Assembly: GCA_002478115.1 (NCBI GenBank)
Contig: DLMH01000051.1
Span: forward strand, 1-6,919
DNA: 6,919 bases
Direction of reading: 5' to 3'
Origin: Candidatus Acidiferrum typicum
GTDB lineage: Bacteria; Acidobacteriota; Terriglobia; Acidiferrales; UBA7541
In this document: positions 1-6,374 of the stretch, piece after piece
Position numbering within the stretch: position 1 is the stretch's first letter
How the letters are laid out: each line of letters opens with the position of its first letter
Translations under genes and position numbers: made by a program
The notes under the pieces: generated by a model
Told to the model about the DNA's origin: nothing
Database searches by the model: none
The model's input: only the letters and a program-made list of their open reading frames with translations

Positions 1-545
1 CCCTGCACATGAGAAAGGAATCCGATGATGGATGTTCCCTTCTTCAGCTTCGACTTCAGCTTGGGAATGAGCGTGAGCGGTTTGGCATTGGCGTTGTTGA
101 GATCGAAGATAATCAGCGACGGCTTCTCTTCGCCGTTCTGCAGCATGCGCTCAGCGAGGTCTTTGTCGTTCTTGGCGAACTCGACTTTGACATTGAGTTT
201 GCGCGCGGTTTCCTGAATCTTGGCCGCGAAGAACAAGTCGTCAACGAAGGCAAAGATGCGTGAGTTGGAATCTTCGCGCAAGGCGGGCAAAGGCTCGGGA
301 TCGGCGGGCGCGAAGGGCGCAGCAAAACCCGGGCGAGGGCGACGCGCGCCCTGGCCATTATTGCCATTGCCGGCTAACGCGGCGCGATAACTGTGATCCA
401 TGGGAGCGGTGTAGATGCCGTCCTGGTTGTGGCGCGATTGGCTGGGGCCGGCGGGGCGGGGTCCGCGTGCATTGTTGGGACGGCGTCCACGACGCCGTCG
501 GTTTCTGCCTCCTCCACCGGAAGGCCTTCCTGGTCCTGCGTTCAT
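1..545 (-). CDS. Receiver-like (response-regulator) domain protein with Arg/Gly-rich N-terminus, partial (3' end off the left edge)
   Basis: The frame is open from an ATG at 545-543 to the window edge (181 codons plus 2 bases), so the C-terminus is missing. Residues 1-95 are low-complexity, rich in Gly, Arg, Pro and Asn (for example GGGGRNRRRRGRR near residues 10-22), and probably disordered. From about residue 96 a receiver-like fold begins: strand RIFAFVDD with the acidic pair D102-D103, helix FFAAKIQETARKL, strand VKVEFA, and strand SLIIFDLN with D148 at the usual phospho-acceptor place. The last visible strand is TSIIGFLSHVQ. Known relatives are stand-alone receiver-like proteins whose output domain is unclear. 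The basic N-terminal tail could bind nucleic acid, but that is inference. The purine-rich run GAGAGG (554-549) lies just upstream of the ATG. Whether it is phosphorylated cannot be judged, because the switch Thr/Ser and Lys region lies outside the window. Confidence 0.8.
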   Translation of the reverse strand, partial: MNAGPGRPSGGGGRNRRRRGRRPNNARGPRPAGPSQSRHNQDGIYTAPMDHSYRAALAGNGNNGQGARRPRPGFAAPFAPADPEPLPALREDSNSRIFAFVDDLFFAAKIQETARKLNVKVEFAKNDKDLAERMLQNGEEKPSLIIFDLNNANAKPLTLIPKLKSKLKKGTSIIGFLSHVQ

Positions 546-566
546 AGTCCTCTCAAGGCTGCTTTG

Positions 567-583
567 CCGGATCTTTGACCCGG
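567..583 (-). repeat. Hairpin in the 5' leader of the receiver-like gene
   Basis: Read on the minus strand, CCGGGTC-AAA-GATCCGG forms a 7-bp stem (one G-U pair) with a 3-base loop. It ends about 21 bases before the ATG at 545, just upstream of the ribosome-binding region. It could be a leader hairpin or mRNA stabiliser. No partner stem is visible, so a riboswitch or attenuator role is not supported. Confidence 0.35.
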
Positions 584-968
584 TGCAGTGTTGCAAAGCT
601 AAACTCTTTAAGATTCCCCAAGTTCAGGTTCTGTAATTTCAGGCTGCAAACTGGTTGCGGCGGACTCTTACAATGTTGGCAAACAATATTGGCGAACCAG
701 CAACTTTTCCGGCCAGGTTTTCCCGCTGGCTTAGGACTGCCCCCTCAACTCCGGATGTTCCGCGAGGAACCGAACTACTCGATGCGGAACGCGAGTTGGG
801 CTGTAACGCAATCGTGATCAACCGCTATGGTGAAACAACTCGTATTGGCGAAAAAATATAAATTTCTGCGTATCGGTTATCCGTTGTCGGATCCGTCGCG
901 CCGCCGGGAACGGCCTGGGACGCGGAAGGCCTACGCGGGAACGAGGCCAATGAGAACAACTTAATGGT

Positions 969-1010
969 ACTCGTCCGTCAGCGCGCACGCAAGTGGCAAA
1001 ACGGACGGGT
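969..1010. repeat. Imperfect inverted repeat downstream of the decayed HDOD gene
   Basis: ACTCGTCCGT at 969-978 pairs with ACGGACGGGT at 1001-1010 (10 pairs, one G-T) across a 22-base loop. On the plus strand it is followed by TTTG, which is a poor U-tract; on the minus strand there is no U-tract. It lies where a 3' hairpin of the HDOD gene would be expected, so it may be a relic terminator or a chance repeat. Confidence 0.25.
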
Positions 1011-1064
1011 TTTGCACAAGAGGCCATTGCCGGAAGTTTTGGAGCGGAGGACGGGCTTCTGGTT

Positions 1065-1730
1065 TCATGCTCCGCTGGAAACTTCGCGGGCTCATTGTTG
1101 AGACTGCCAAGGAAGCGGCAACGGTGTCGGCATCAATATGGAGGCTGTCGCAGATGCCACGAGAGGCTCCCCACTCGCCGCTCTCGTGGGCCAGCATCAA
1201 CTGATAGACGGGGCGCAGCAAACTGGGCTCGCCTCGTAGCACAGCTTTGGTTTCGGAATCCAGCGAAATTTTCTCCAGTACCTCGGACATGGGCATATCC
1301 AGCATGATATCGAGCATGGAGAGCAGTCCGAGCAGGAACAGATCGGACTCGCCATGATGCGTGAGCGGAGCCAGCAGTTCGCCAAAGCGGGCGCGAACCA
1401 GGGCGCAGAGCACCAGATCGCTGGTTTTATCCTGACAAGCGCCAACGGCGGGGATTAGGCGTACCCAGCGGCGCACTCACGGTCGCCGAGTATGGCGAGG
1501 GCATGGCTCACGGAATGGATCTCATTCCTGAATCCGAACCTGGGCGAGTTCATGTAGCGCAGCAGCCGGTAGCAGATCGAGGCTTCGGTCTTGATTAATT
1601 TGTCGATCTCAGACACGTCCAGGTCGGCTCGGGAAACGGACTGCAGCATTCTCATGTAGTTGATGCGGTTGGCGGGCACGTCGTGCGTGGTCATCATTTC
1701 CGGGCGGCGCAGTAGGAGGAATCTAATGCC
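1065..1730 (-). pseudogene. Decayed EAL-HDOD signalling protein (only the HDOD half remains)
   Basis: Three pieces in different frames together spell an HDOD domain of the YuxH-like EAL-HDOD type. Piece one (about 1730-1476) reads RRPEMM...DVPANRINYMRML, then CYRLLRYMNSPRFGFRNEI and HALAILGDRE. Piece two (1476 to about 1111) continues as RRWVRLIP, ALVRARFGELLAPL, LFLLGLLSMLDIMLDMPM and LMLAHESGEWG. One missing base at 1475/1476 explains the shift (GAG-nTG-CGC-CGC-TGG). Piece three needs another shift near 1110 (TCC-T-TGG for TCC-TAC-TGG) and reads WQSQQ-stop-AREVSSGA-stop. The internal TGA at 1094-1092 stands where these proteins usually have Trp (WQA..WARE). The EAL domain that should precede piece one is absent; the frame runs back into the sedolisin terminator. 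Intact relatives bind or degrade cyclic di-GMP, or act as degenerate signalling scaffolds. This copy should give no working protein. Confidence 0.8.
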
Positions 1731-1746
1731 AGCGGGTTTTTCCGGC

Positions 1747-1779
1747 AAAAGAAACGGCGCCCCGCAAGCGCGGAGCGCC
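1747..1779 (-). terminator. Rho-independent terminator of the sedolisin gene
   Basis: On the minus strand, 17 bases after the TAA stop, GGCGCTCCGC (1779-1770), loop GCTT (1769-1766) and GCGGGGCGCC (1765-1756) form a 10-bp stem with one G-U pair. It is followed by GTTTCTTTT (1755-1747). A run of five As (1789-1785) precedes it, so on the plus strand the same stem is followed by TCCCATTTTT. However, the wobble becomes a C-A mismatch in that direction, so it is best suited to minus-strand transcription. Confidence 0.85.
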
Positions 1780-1796
1780 TCCCATTTTTAAGCGGC

Positions 1797-4700
1797 TTAC
1801 TGGACGGTGAGGCTCACCGTGAATGTGCTGGTGAGGGCGTTCGGGCCGGCCGTGGTGGCGTTCACGACCACGGAATAGCTTCCCGCCGGCGTTCCCGGAT
1901 TGCTTTGGCCGCCACTGCTGCCGCCACTGCCGCCGCAGGAGCCCAGCCCCAGCGTGGAGACGCCGAGCACCACGATCAGGCCGAGCAGGCGAGCGCTGCG
2001 GGTGCGCGATCCCGCCGCGAAGACAATTCCGAACAGCCCCGGAAGCAGCAGAGCGTAGAAGATGCGGCTGCCGTGTCCCGGCGGTGGACGCAGTTGCGCT
2101 GTGGGGGCCGTAGTTGCGATGTTGAGCGTGACAGAGGTATTACTGATTGAATTTCCGCTGCCGGGACTGAAGCTGCAACTCGCCTCGGATGGAATACTGC
2201 TTTGGGTGCAGCTGTAAGTTAGCGGCAAGGCAGTGGTGGTGGGGGAAGTGGTGGTCACAATGAAGCCGTTCGTCCCGTTGACCGTAATCGGGACCGAAGC
2301 AGTCGCACCGGGAGCCACGGAGTAAGTGGTGGGGCCGTTTGTCTCCGCGATGGTGAAGGTTTGGTTGGTTGCGGTGATTGTGAAAGTAACAGAAGCGGTG
2401 TGCGAATTGCCGCCAGTGCCGCTTTCCGTTCCTGTGATCGTGATGGTCTGCAGGCCCGTGGGTACGGTCATGTTTGCGGCGGTGCTAATCGTCAAAGTCG
2501 TGGTGCCAGTGGGCGTAACGCCTCCGAACGTGACCATTGAGGGGTTGAAGCTGCAAGTCGCGCCCGCAGGAAGGCCGGAGCAGCTACTGGGGGTAAAGTT
2601 CAGGGTCCCAGCGCCGCTGACCGGCGCAATCGACAGGGTCGAAGTCGCGGACTGACCCGCAGGGACGGAGCTCGGCGCCAAGGCGGTGGCCGTCATGCTG
2701 AAATCGGCCGGGGTAACGGTAACGGTGACTTTGTTTGACGTTGATCCTCCATTGTTCCCGAAGTATGAAGCGGTGATTGAGTCGACGCCGTTGGGCAAGG
2801 CCGAGGTGACGAGGGCGGCCGTTCCTCCAGATACAGTCGCGGAGCCGATCGGCGAGTTCGATCCGCTTACGTAATAGTTCACATAGCCGGCCGCAGTCAA
2901 GGGCGTGACGGCGGCGGTGAGGGTGACGCCGAGCCCCCCAGCAGTCGCGCTGGTAGACGATGAAAGCGCTGTGGAGGTAGAGATATGCGATGCTGCGTAG
3001 GCAATGGCCAGCTGGTTAACATCAACGGAACCCAGGCCATTCACCAGATTGTAGCCGGTGGCCGTGTCTGAATTCGTTGCGCTGAAGCCGATAACGCCGG
3101 AAGAGGGGCAAACGATGTTGCTAGGATAGCCCGAGGGCTCTCCTGCGTCGCAGGAGACGTTGTTGTCTCCGCTGGAGACGTGGTGGAATGCGGGATAGTA
3201 GTTCGCGGCGGCGACGTAGTAAAGTGTCGGATTGACGTTGCTGAGGCCGCTGCTGGCGGCGAGATACTGATTAAGCAGCGTCACGATTCCGGCGAAAACT
3301 GGTGATGCAGCCGAGGTGCCACCCACGGCAGAAACGTAGGTGCCGTTGTTAAGGGCGTTTGCGATGCCGCTGGCGCAACTGCTGGTCGAGCTGCCGCCCT
3401 GAACAAGCTCAGACTCCGGCGTGCAATAGATGTATCCCGGAAAGTCCGGTGAGGCCAGCAGAGACACGTCGGGAACGTAGCGGACGCCGGACGGAGCGCT
3501 GGGAACTACCAAACTTTGCTGATAGGAGGGCTGAGCGAAGCCGCCGCCAGAAGGCCCTGCCCCGGCGCCCAGACAAACGCCGCTCGGGTTTACATACCAG
3601 CAGTTGCTTGCGCCACCGCCGCCGGAAGAAATCCAGATATCGGTTTGCACCTGTGCCGCGGTCGCCGAGGTCGAGAGCGCAACCCAGCCGGTCACACCAC
3701 CGCCTGTGCTGCAGAATGTGTCGCCGGAGATGGGATCGTGACAGTAGTCGGCGAACGCCTCGTCGTCGTTCCACGGCTGTTCCGGAATGTAGCTGACGGC
3801 CGTGCCACCGTTAGCGCCAAGGGTGGTGCTCCAGTAAGACGATTGGGTCGGATAAGAATCGTTGGCGAGCGAGATCGAAGTGCCACCGACACCAGTGACT
3901 TCCGGGCTGCTGGCGGGATAGCTCACAGCCAGTCCGAACTCCGCCGGGCTGAACGGCGGATCGGCAGGATTGAGAGGAGGATTGAAGTCACACGCGGCCG
4001 AGCCCTGGTCGCCTGCCGAACTCATGATGGTGATTCCCTTTGCGTTGCCCTGTTGGAGGAGGGTTTCCAGACTGGCCGGGCCTGCCTCTGCCTCACAAAT
4101 CCCGTAGCTCATGCTCAGAACCTTGGCGAGGGGGGAACCGCTAGTAGGATCGATCGCCTGGGTCAGGGCGGCGTTAACCCCGCCACCGGCGGTTATCCCG
4201 GTGCATTCCGAGTTATACGTGACCGGGGAGTTGAAGAAGACGATCTGTGCATTCCGGGCCACGGCTCCGGACCACTCGAGGTCGAGGTCCGCCTCAGATA
4301 AATCGCCACATGTGCTGGGTATACCCGTGTCGGTGCCCACCGGCACATACTGGAAATAGGTTGAATTGCAGGCGGTAATAACACCGCTCGTATTGGTGGT
4401 GCAGCCCGTGATCTGATTCAGGTTGAACCCGGAGCGGAAATCGTTGAGGTCGGCAAGGTAAACATCAGTCTGGCCGATGATACCAAGGGTCTGGCCGCTG
4501 CCGTCGATGGGAGTTGAGGCATTATACAGCGGAGTGATGTCGTAGATCGTGGCAATGTCATCCGGGGCAAGGAAATTGGGAAAAACAAGGCTCGAGACGT
4601 AGTAATTGGGGTGGGAATTCCGCACTCCGCCCGCACCTCTCACTCGGCTGGCTGGCTTCGGGAAAAAGCTGTGGAGGCCCATGACGCTGCTCACGATGCC

Positions 4701-5228
4701 GTTAAGCACGGACGGAATCATGATCGGAGTCGAGTTCGCGAAATGCACTTCCCCATCAACGTTGTAGTTGTGGATTTCGGTCCTGAAAGCGCTCTCGGCC
4801 TGGGCAGCGGTGCCGCTGAATGAGATGGTGTTGCGACTGCCTCCCACCCGGAGAATCTGGAAACCCTGCGACTTCAGCCAGGCTGTCACCTTGTTGAGAT
4901 CGTTCTGACTGAGTCCAAACTGATCGGCGAATTGCTGAGGGGTGAGCCACTGGTGGTAATTGGGTGACTTGGGGTCCTGCTGTTGGGCCAAAAGTTGGTT
5001 GAGGGCTTTTTGCTGACTCGGCGAGGGGGCCATCAACATCGTGACATAGCTCAACTTCAGCGACGGATCCACGGGGCCCTGGTCGTATCGGGGCTGCGCT
5101 TTGGGATGGAGGCTTTTTGCTAGAGCGACCATCTCACTGGAATTGATGGGGGCCGTAATGCGGTCGGGCTGGGCGGCGAAGCACATGGATGTGGCTAGAA
5201 GCGGCAGGAGAAACTTCCAGGATCGCAT
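1797..5228 (-). CDS. Secreted sedolisin-type S53 serine-carboxyl peptidase with Ig-like repeats and C-terminal membrane hairpin
   Basis: Positions count from the upstream TTG at 5246 (1149 aa). I prefer the ATG at 5228 (residue 7, giving 1143 aa) because GGAG (5238-5235) lies 6 bases before it. It begins with a signal peptide, MRSWKFLLPLLATSMCFA, probably cut before AQPDR. Residues about 33-190 match the pro-kumamolisin activation domain (SPNYHQWLTPQQFADQFG, then a linker with SRVR). Residues about 215-755 are the catalytic domain: E318 and D322 in SEADLDLEW, the oxyanion Asp D413 in SSAGDQG, and nucleophile S645 in GGTSAASP. This is the S53 Glu-Asp-Ser set, so activity at acid pH is expected. 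Residues about 755-846 form an Ig-like repeat, followed by two more beta-rich, Thr/Ser-rich segments (about 847-958 and 961-1046). The tail has two hydrophobic segments (1062-1078, 1087-1101), then GSCGG, a Gly/Ser linker and final beta strands ending in LTVQ. The calcium-site Asps of S53 enzymes appear replaced (H689, N733). Likely role: extracellular or surface digestion of proteins. It appears to be a single-gene unit. Confidence 0.95.
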   Translation of the reverse strand: MRSWKFLLPLLATSMCFAAQPDRITAPINSSEMVALAKSLHPKAQPRYDQGPVDPSLKLSYVTMLMAPSPSQQKALNQLLAQQQDPKSPNYHQWLTPQQFADQFGLSQNDLNKVTAWLKSQGFQILRVGGSRNTISFSGTAAQAESAFRTEIHNYNVDGEVHFANSTPIMIPSVLNGIVSSVMGLHSFFPKPASRVRGAGGVRNSHPNYYVSSLVFPNFLAPDDIATIYDITPLYNASTPIDGSGQTLGIIGQTDVYLADLNDFRSGFNLNQITGCTTNTSGVITACNSTYFQYVPVGTDTGIPSTCGDLSEADLDLEWSGAVARNAQIVFFNSPVTYNSECTGITAGGGVNAALTQAIDPTSGSPLAKVLSMSYGICEAEAGPASLETLLQQGNAKGITIMSSAGDQGSAACDFNPPLNPADPPFSPAEFGLAVSYPASSPEVTGVGGTSISLANDSYPTQSSYWSTTLGANGGTAVSYIPEQPWNDDEAFADYCHDPISGDTFCSTGGGVTGWVALSTSATAAQVQTDIWISSGGGGASNCWYVNPSGVCLGAGAGPSGGGFAQPSYQQSLVVPSAPSGVRYVPDVSLLASPDFPGYIYCTPESELVQGGSSTSSCASGIANALNNGTYVSAVGGTSAASPVFAGIVTLLNQYLAASSGLSNVNPTLYYVAAANYYPAFHHVSSGDNNVSCDAGEPSGYPSNIVCPSSGVIGFSATNSDTATGYNLVNGLGSVDVNQLAIAYAASHISTSTALSSSTSATAGGLGVTLTAAVTPLTAAGYVNYYVSGSNSPIGSATVSGGTAALVTSALPNGVDSITASYFGNNGGSTSNKVTVTVTPADFSMTATALAPSSVPAGQSATSTLSIAPVSGAGTLNFTPSSCSGLPAGATCSFNPSMVTFGGVTPTGTTTLTISTAANMTVPTGLQTITITGTESGTGGNSHTASVTFTITATNQTFTIAETNGPTTYSVAPGATASVPITVNGTNGFIVTTTSPTTTALPLTYSCTQSSIPSEASCSFSPGSGNSISNTSVTLNIATTAPTAQLRPPPGHGSRIFYALLLPGLFGIVFAAGSRTRSARLLGLIVVLGVSTLGLGSCGGSGGSSGGQSNPGTPAGSYSVVVNATTAGPNALTSTFTVSLTVQ

Positions 5229-5234
5229 TAAGAA

Positions 5235-5238
5235 CTCC
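5235..5238 (-). promoter_or_regulatory. Ribosome binding site that decides the sedolisin start
   Basis: GGAG sits 6 bases upstream of the ATG at 5228-5226. The alternative TTG start at 5246 lies upstream of this site, so the site would fall inside its coding sequence. The ATG start also gives a cleaner signal peptide, with the basic residues next to the hydrophobic core. Confidence 0.75.
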
Positions 5239-5271
5239 GTCTGCAAGTTGGGTTCGGGTAGTAATTGTTAG

Positions 5272-5300
5272 CTTATACGGCTTTCTTGCAGTCTGATCAA
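5272..5300 (-). promoter_or_regulatory. Sigma70-type promoter of the sedolisin gene
   Basis: On the minus strand TTGATC (5300-5295, -35) and TATAAG (5277-5272, -10) are separated by exactly 17 bases. Transcription would begin near 5265, giving a leader of about 37 bases before the ATG at 5228. Confidence 0.65.
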
Positions 5301-5302
5301 GT

Positions 5303-5332
5303 CTTGCGCACAGAAGGTTGTATGAGCGCAAG
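5303..5332. repeat. Perfect 7-bp inverted repeat upstream of the sedolisin promoter (candidate operator)
   Basis: CTTGCGC (5303-5309) and GCGCAAG (5326-5332) are perfect inverted copies 16 bases apart. They lie directly upstream of the -35 box and are centred roughly 52 bases before the predicted transcription start, a usual place for an activator. There is no U-tract on either side, so a terminator for fdhE is less likely. Confidence 0.4.
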
Positions 5333-5382
5333 CAAGTTACAAACCCGGCGCGGCGGCCTTAGTTGCGGAATTACTGAAGTGA

Positions 5383-6177
5383 TCACATCCCGAGCAGGTT
5401 GGGACGGAGCTTGGCGTATCCGCGCTCTTGCGCCCAGAGATCGAGTGGAACAGAGGCGATTTCGTCGACGAGGGGGTCGGCGAGGCCGTTTTTACTGAGG
5501 TCGATGGACTTGAGGTAGGTGTGGCAAGTGTCGCAACACTCCACGCGGATATAGGGGAACTCTTCGGCGGTATAGACCGGCAGTTTGGCATGGTCTTTTT
5601 CGTCGCAACCGGGGCAGACGATGCGGCGGAACTCCCACTCGCAGAGACAGAATCCACAGAGCAGGTTGCGGCGGGCGCCATCGCCCAGCTGCCGGAGCAC
5701 GCCCAGCGCGGGACTGCGGCTGCAGAACGGGCACAGAGAGTGAGTGTAGCCCTTGAGTTGAAGCGGAACCCGGGAGCGGACGAATTCGGCGTAGGGCTGA
5801 AGAAAGGCCATTGCTAGGAATTCACTCGGATCGGCGGGCGCCTGGCCAATGGCGGACCAGAAGTTGTTCAGCAGGTCGGTCCAGGAACTGGAGTGCGATT
5901 GGCTAAGATCGTGCGCAACTTGTGCCATCCGGGCCGGGGCTTGCTTTTCGACCAGCGCGAGAAATGCCGGGAAGCTGGCCAAGAGTTCCGGCAATTCCGG
6001 CGGGCCGGATGGAGAGAAGTGAGTCTTGCCGGCAGAGGCGCGTTCGAGGCGGTGGTAAAGATCTTGCTGGAAGCGCGCAGTCTGGATATAGAAGGCGAGG
6101 ATTTGCCCGGCGTAGGGATGCTGAGCGGCCAGAGTTTCGGCGCGCCTGATCCGCTGCTGCCAGACAGTTTCCGCCAC
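5383..6177 (-). CDS. fdhE: FdhE, formate dehydrogenase accessory protein
   Basis: The protein is 264 aa from the GTG at 6177, or 319 aa if the GTG at 6342 is used. The N-terminal part is helical (VWQQRIRRAETLAAQHP is like the E. coli RRAERLRELAENNP region). The C-terminal half carries four CxxC pairs in 264-aa numbering: C149/C152 (CPFC), C174/C177 (CGFC), C188/C191 (CPGC) and C215/C218 (CDTC, then HTYLK). This is the rubredoxin-like metal-binding core of FdhE. In E. coli FdhE binds the exported formate dehydrogenase catalytic subunit in the cytoplasm and is needed for active enzyme; the divergent neighbour here is exactly such a subunit. I prefer the 6177 start: residues before it look unlike the family, no Met occurs before residue 139 of the long form, and the longer form would cover the whole neighbouring promoter. 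Neither start has a Shine-Dalgarno site. A TGA lies three codons before the 6342 GTG. No clear terminator follows the TGA at 5385-5383. Confidence 0.92.
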   Translation of the reverse strand: MAETVWQQRIRRAETLAAQHPYAGQILAFYIQTARFQQDLYHRLERASAGKTHFSPSGPPELPELLASFPAFLALVEKQAPARMAQVAHDLSQSHSSSWTDLLNNFWSAIGQAPADPSEFLAMAFLQPYAEFVRSRVPLQLKGYTHSLCPFCSRSPALGVLRQLGDGARRNLLCGFCLCEWEFRRIVCPGCDEKDHAKLPVYTAEEFPYIRVECCDTCHTYLKSIDLSKNGLADPLVDEIASVPLDLWAQERGYAKLRPNLLGM

Positions 6178-6183
6178 CGGGCG

Positions 6184-6212
6184 ATTATGGGGCTTCGGCC
6201 TGTCACAGGCAA
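6184..6212 (-). promoter_or_regulatory. Candidate fdhE promoter (leaderless arrangement)
   Basis: On the minus strand TTGCCT (6212-6207) and CATAAT (6189-6184) are 17 bases apart. A start 7 bases after the -10 box falls on the GTG at 6177, so the mRNA would have no leader. This would explain the lack of a Shine-Dalgarno site there. The -35 match is only moderate. Confidence 0.4.
6198..6210. promoter_or_regulatory. Perfect 13-bp palindrome, candidate operator between fdhE and the formate dehydrogenase gene
   Basis: GCCTGT-C-ACAGGC is a perfect two-fold palindrome with a single central base. It lies across the -35 box and spacer of the candidate fdhE promoter and about 50 bases upstream of the -35 box of the opposite promoter. 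From there one regulator could act on both genes. I do not recognise the regulator family. Confidence 0.4.
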
Positions 6213-6258
6213 CTGCGTCACGTACAAAGGCTATGGTGGCGTACAGCTTCCCAGGGGA

Positions 6259-6287
6259 TTGACTGTGGCACGCGGTGGCGATATAGT
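6259..6287 (+). promoter_or_regulatory. Sigma70-type promoter of the formate dehydrogenase gene
   Basis: TTGACT (6259-6264) and TATAGT (6282-6287), each one base off consensus, are exactly 17 bases apart. Transcription would start near 6294 and give a leader of about 80 bases. The promoter lies within the region that the long fdhE form would translate on the other strand. Confidence 0.7.
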
Positions 6288-6362
6288 TCTTGGAAATTTT
6301 GGGGCGCAGGCCCGGCCGCTGGGTAGATTTGGCGGTCGACACCAGCCATCAGGTTCACCGTC

Positions 6363-6367
6363 GGAGG
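6363..6367 (+). promoter_or_regulatory. Ribosome binding site of the formate dehydrogenase gene
   Basis: GGAGG lies 7 bases before the ATG at 6375 and fixes that start, which gives a complete Tat signal peptide. Confidence 0.85.
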
Positions 6368-6374
6368 ATATGCA

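Larger units (their letters stand above)
546..1064. other. Intergenic stretch without a convincing gene
   Basis: About 520 bases separate the receiver-like gene from the decayed HDOD gene. It should contain the promoter of the receiver-like gene, but I could not find a convincing -35/-10 pair on the minus strand. A short plus-strand frame (ATG at 673, TAA ending at 861, 62 codons) has no strong Shine-Dalgarno site, no recognised domain and ordinary mixed codon use; I do not call it as a gene. Small inverted repeats at 567-583, 757-770 and 969-1010 are described separately. No tRNA or known structured RNA was recognised. Confidence 0.6.

Noticed and set aside
113..367. 84-codon minus-strand frame near the left edge
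   Set aside because: It is a shifted reading of the receiver-like gene, whose frame is open from 545 to the window edge and encodes a recognisable fold.
2326..2655. 109-codon plus-strand Val/Pro-rich frame resembling a membrane protein
   Set aside because: It is the reverse complement of the Thr/Ser-rich Ig-like segments; Thr and Ser codons read backwards give Val, Gly and Arg. It has no start signal.
3359..3796. 145-codon plus-strand and 121-codon minus-strand Arg-rich frames
   Set aside because: Both are out-of-frame readings of the sedolisin gene, with extreme Arg content and no recognisable fold.
3516..4301. 261-codon plus-strand open frame
   Set aside because: It lies wholly antisense to the catalytic domain of the sedolisin, whose motifs are unmistakable. 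The translation is Arg/Gly/Ala-rich with no domain, typical of a shadow frame in GC-rich DNA.
5178..5228. Lipoprotein signal at the sedolisin N-terminus (Cys at residue 22)
   Set aside because: The residues before the Cys are ATSM, which do not fit a lipobox; cleavage after CFA by signal peptidase I is more likely.
5333..5382. Terminator after fdhE
   Set aside because: The GC-rich run gives no clean stem followed by Ts on the minus strand.
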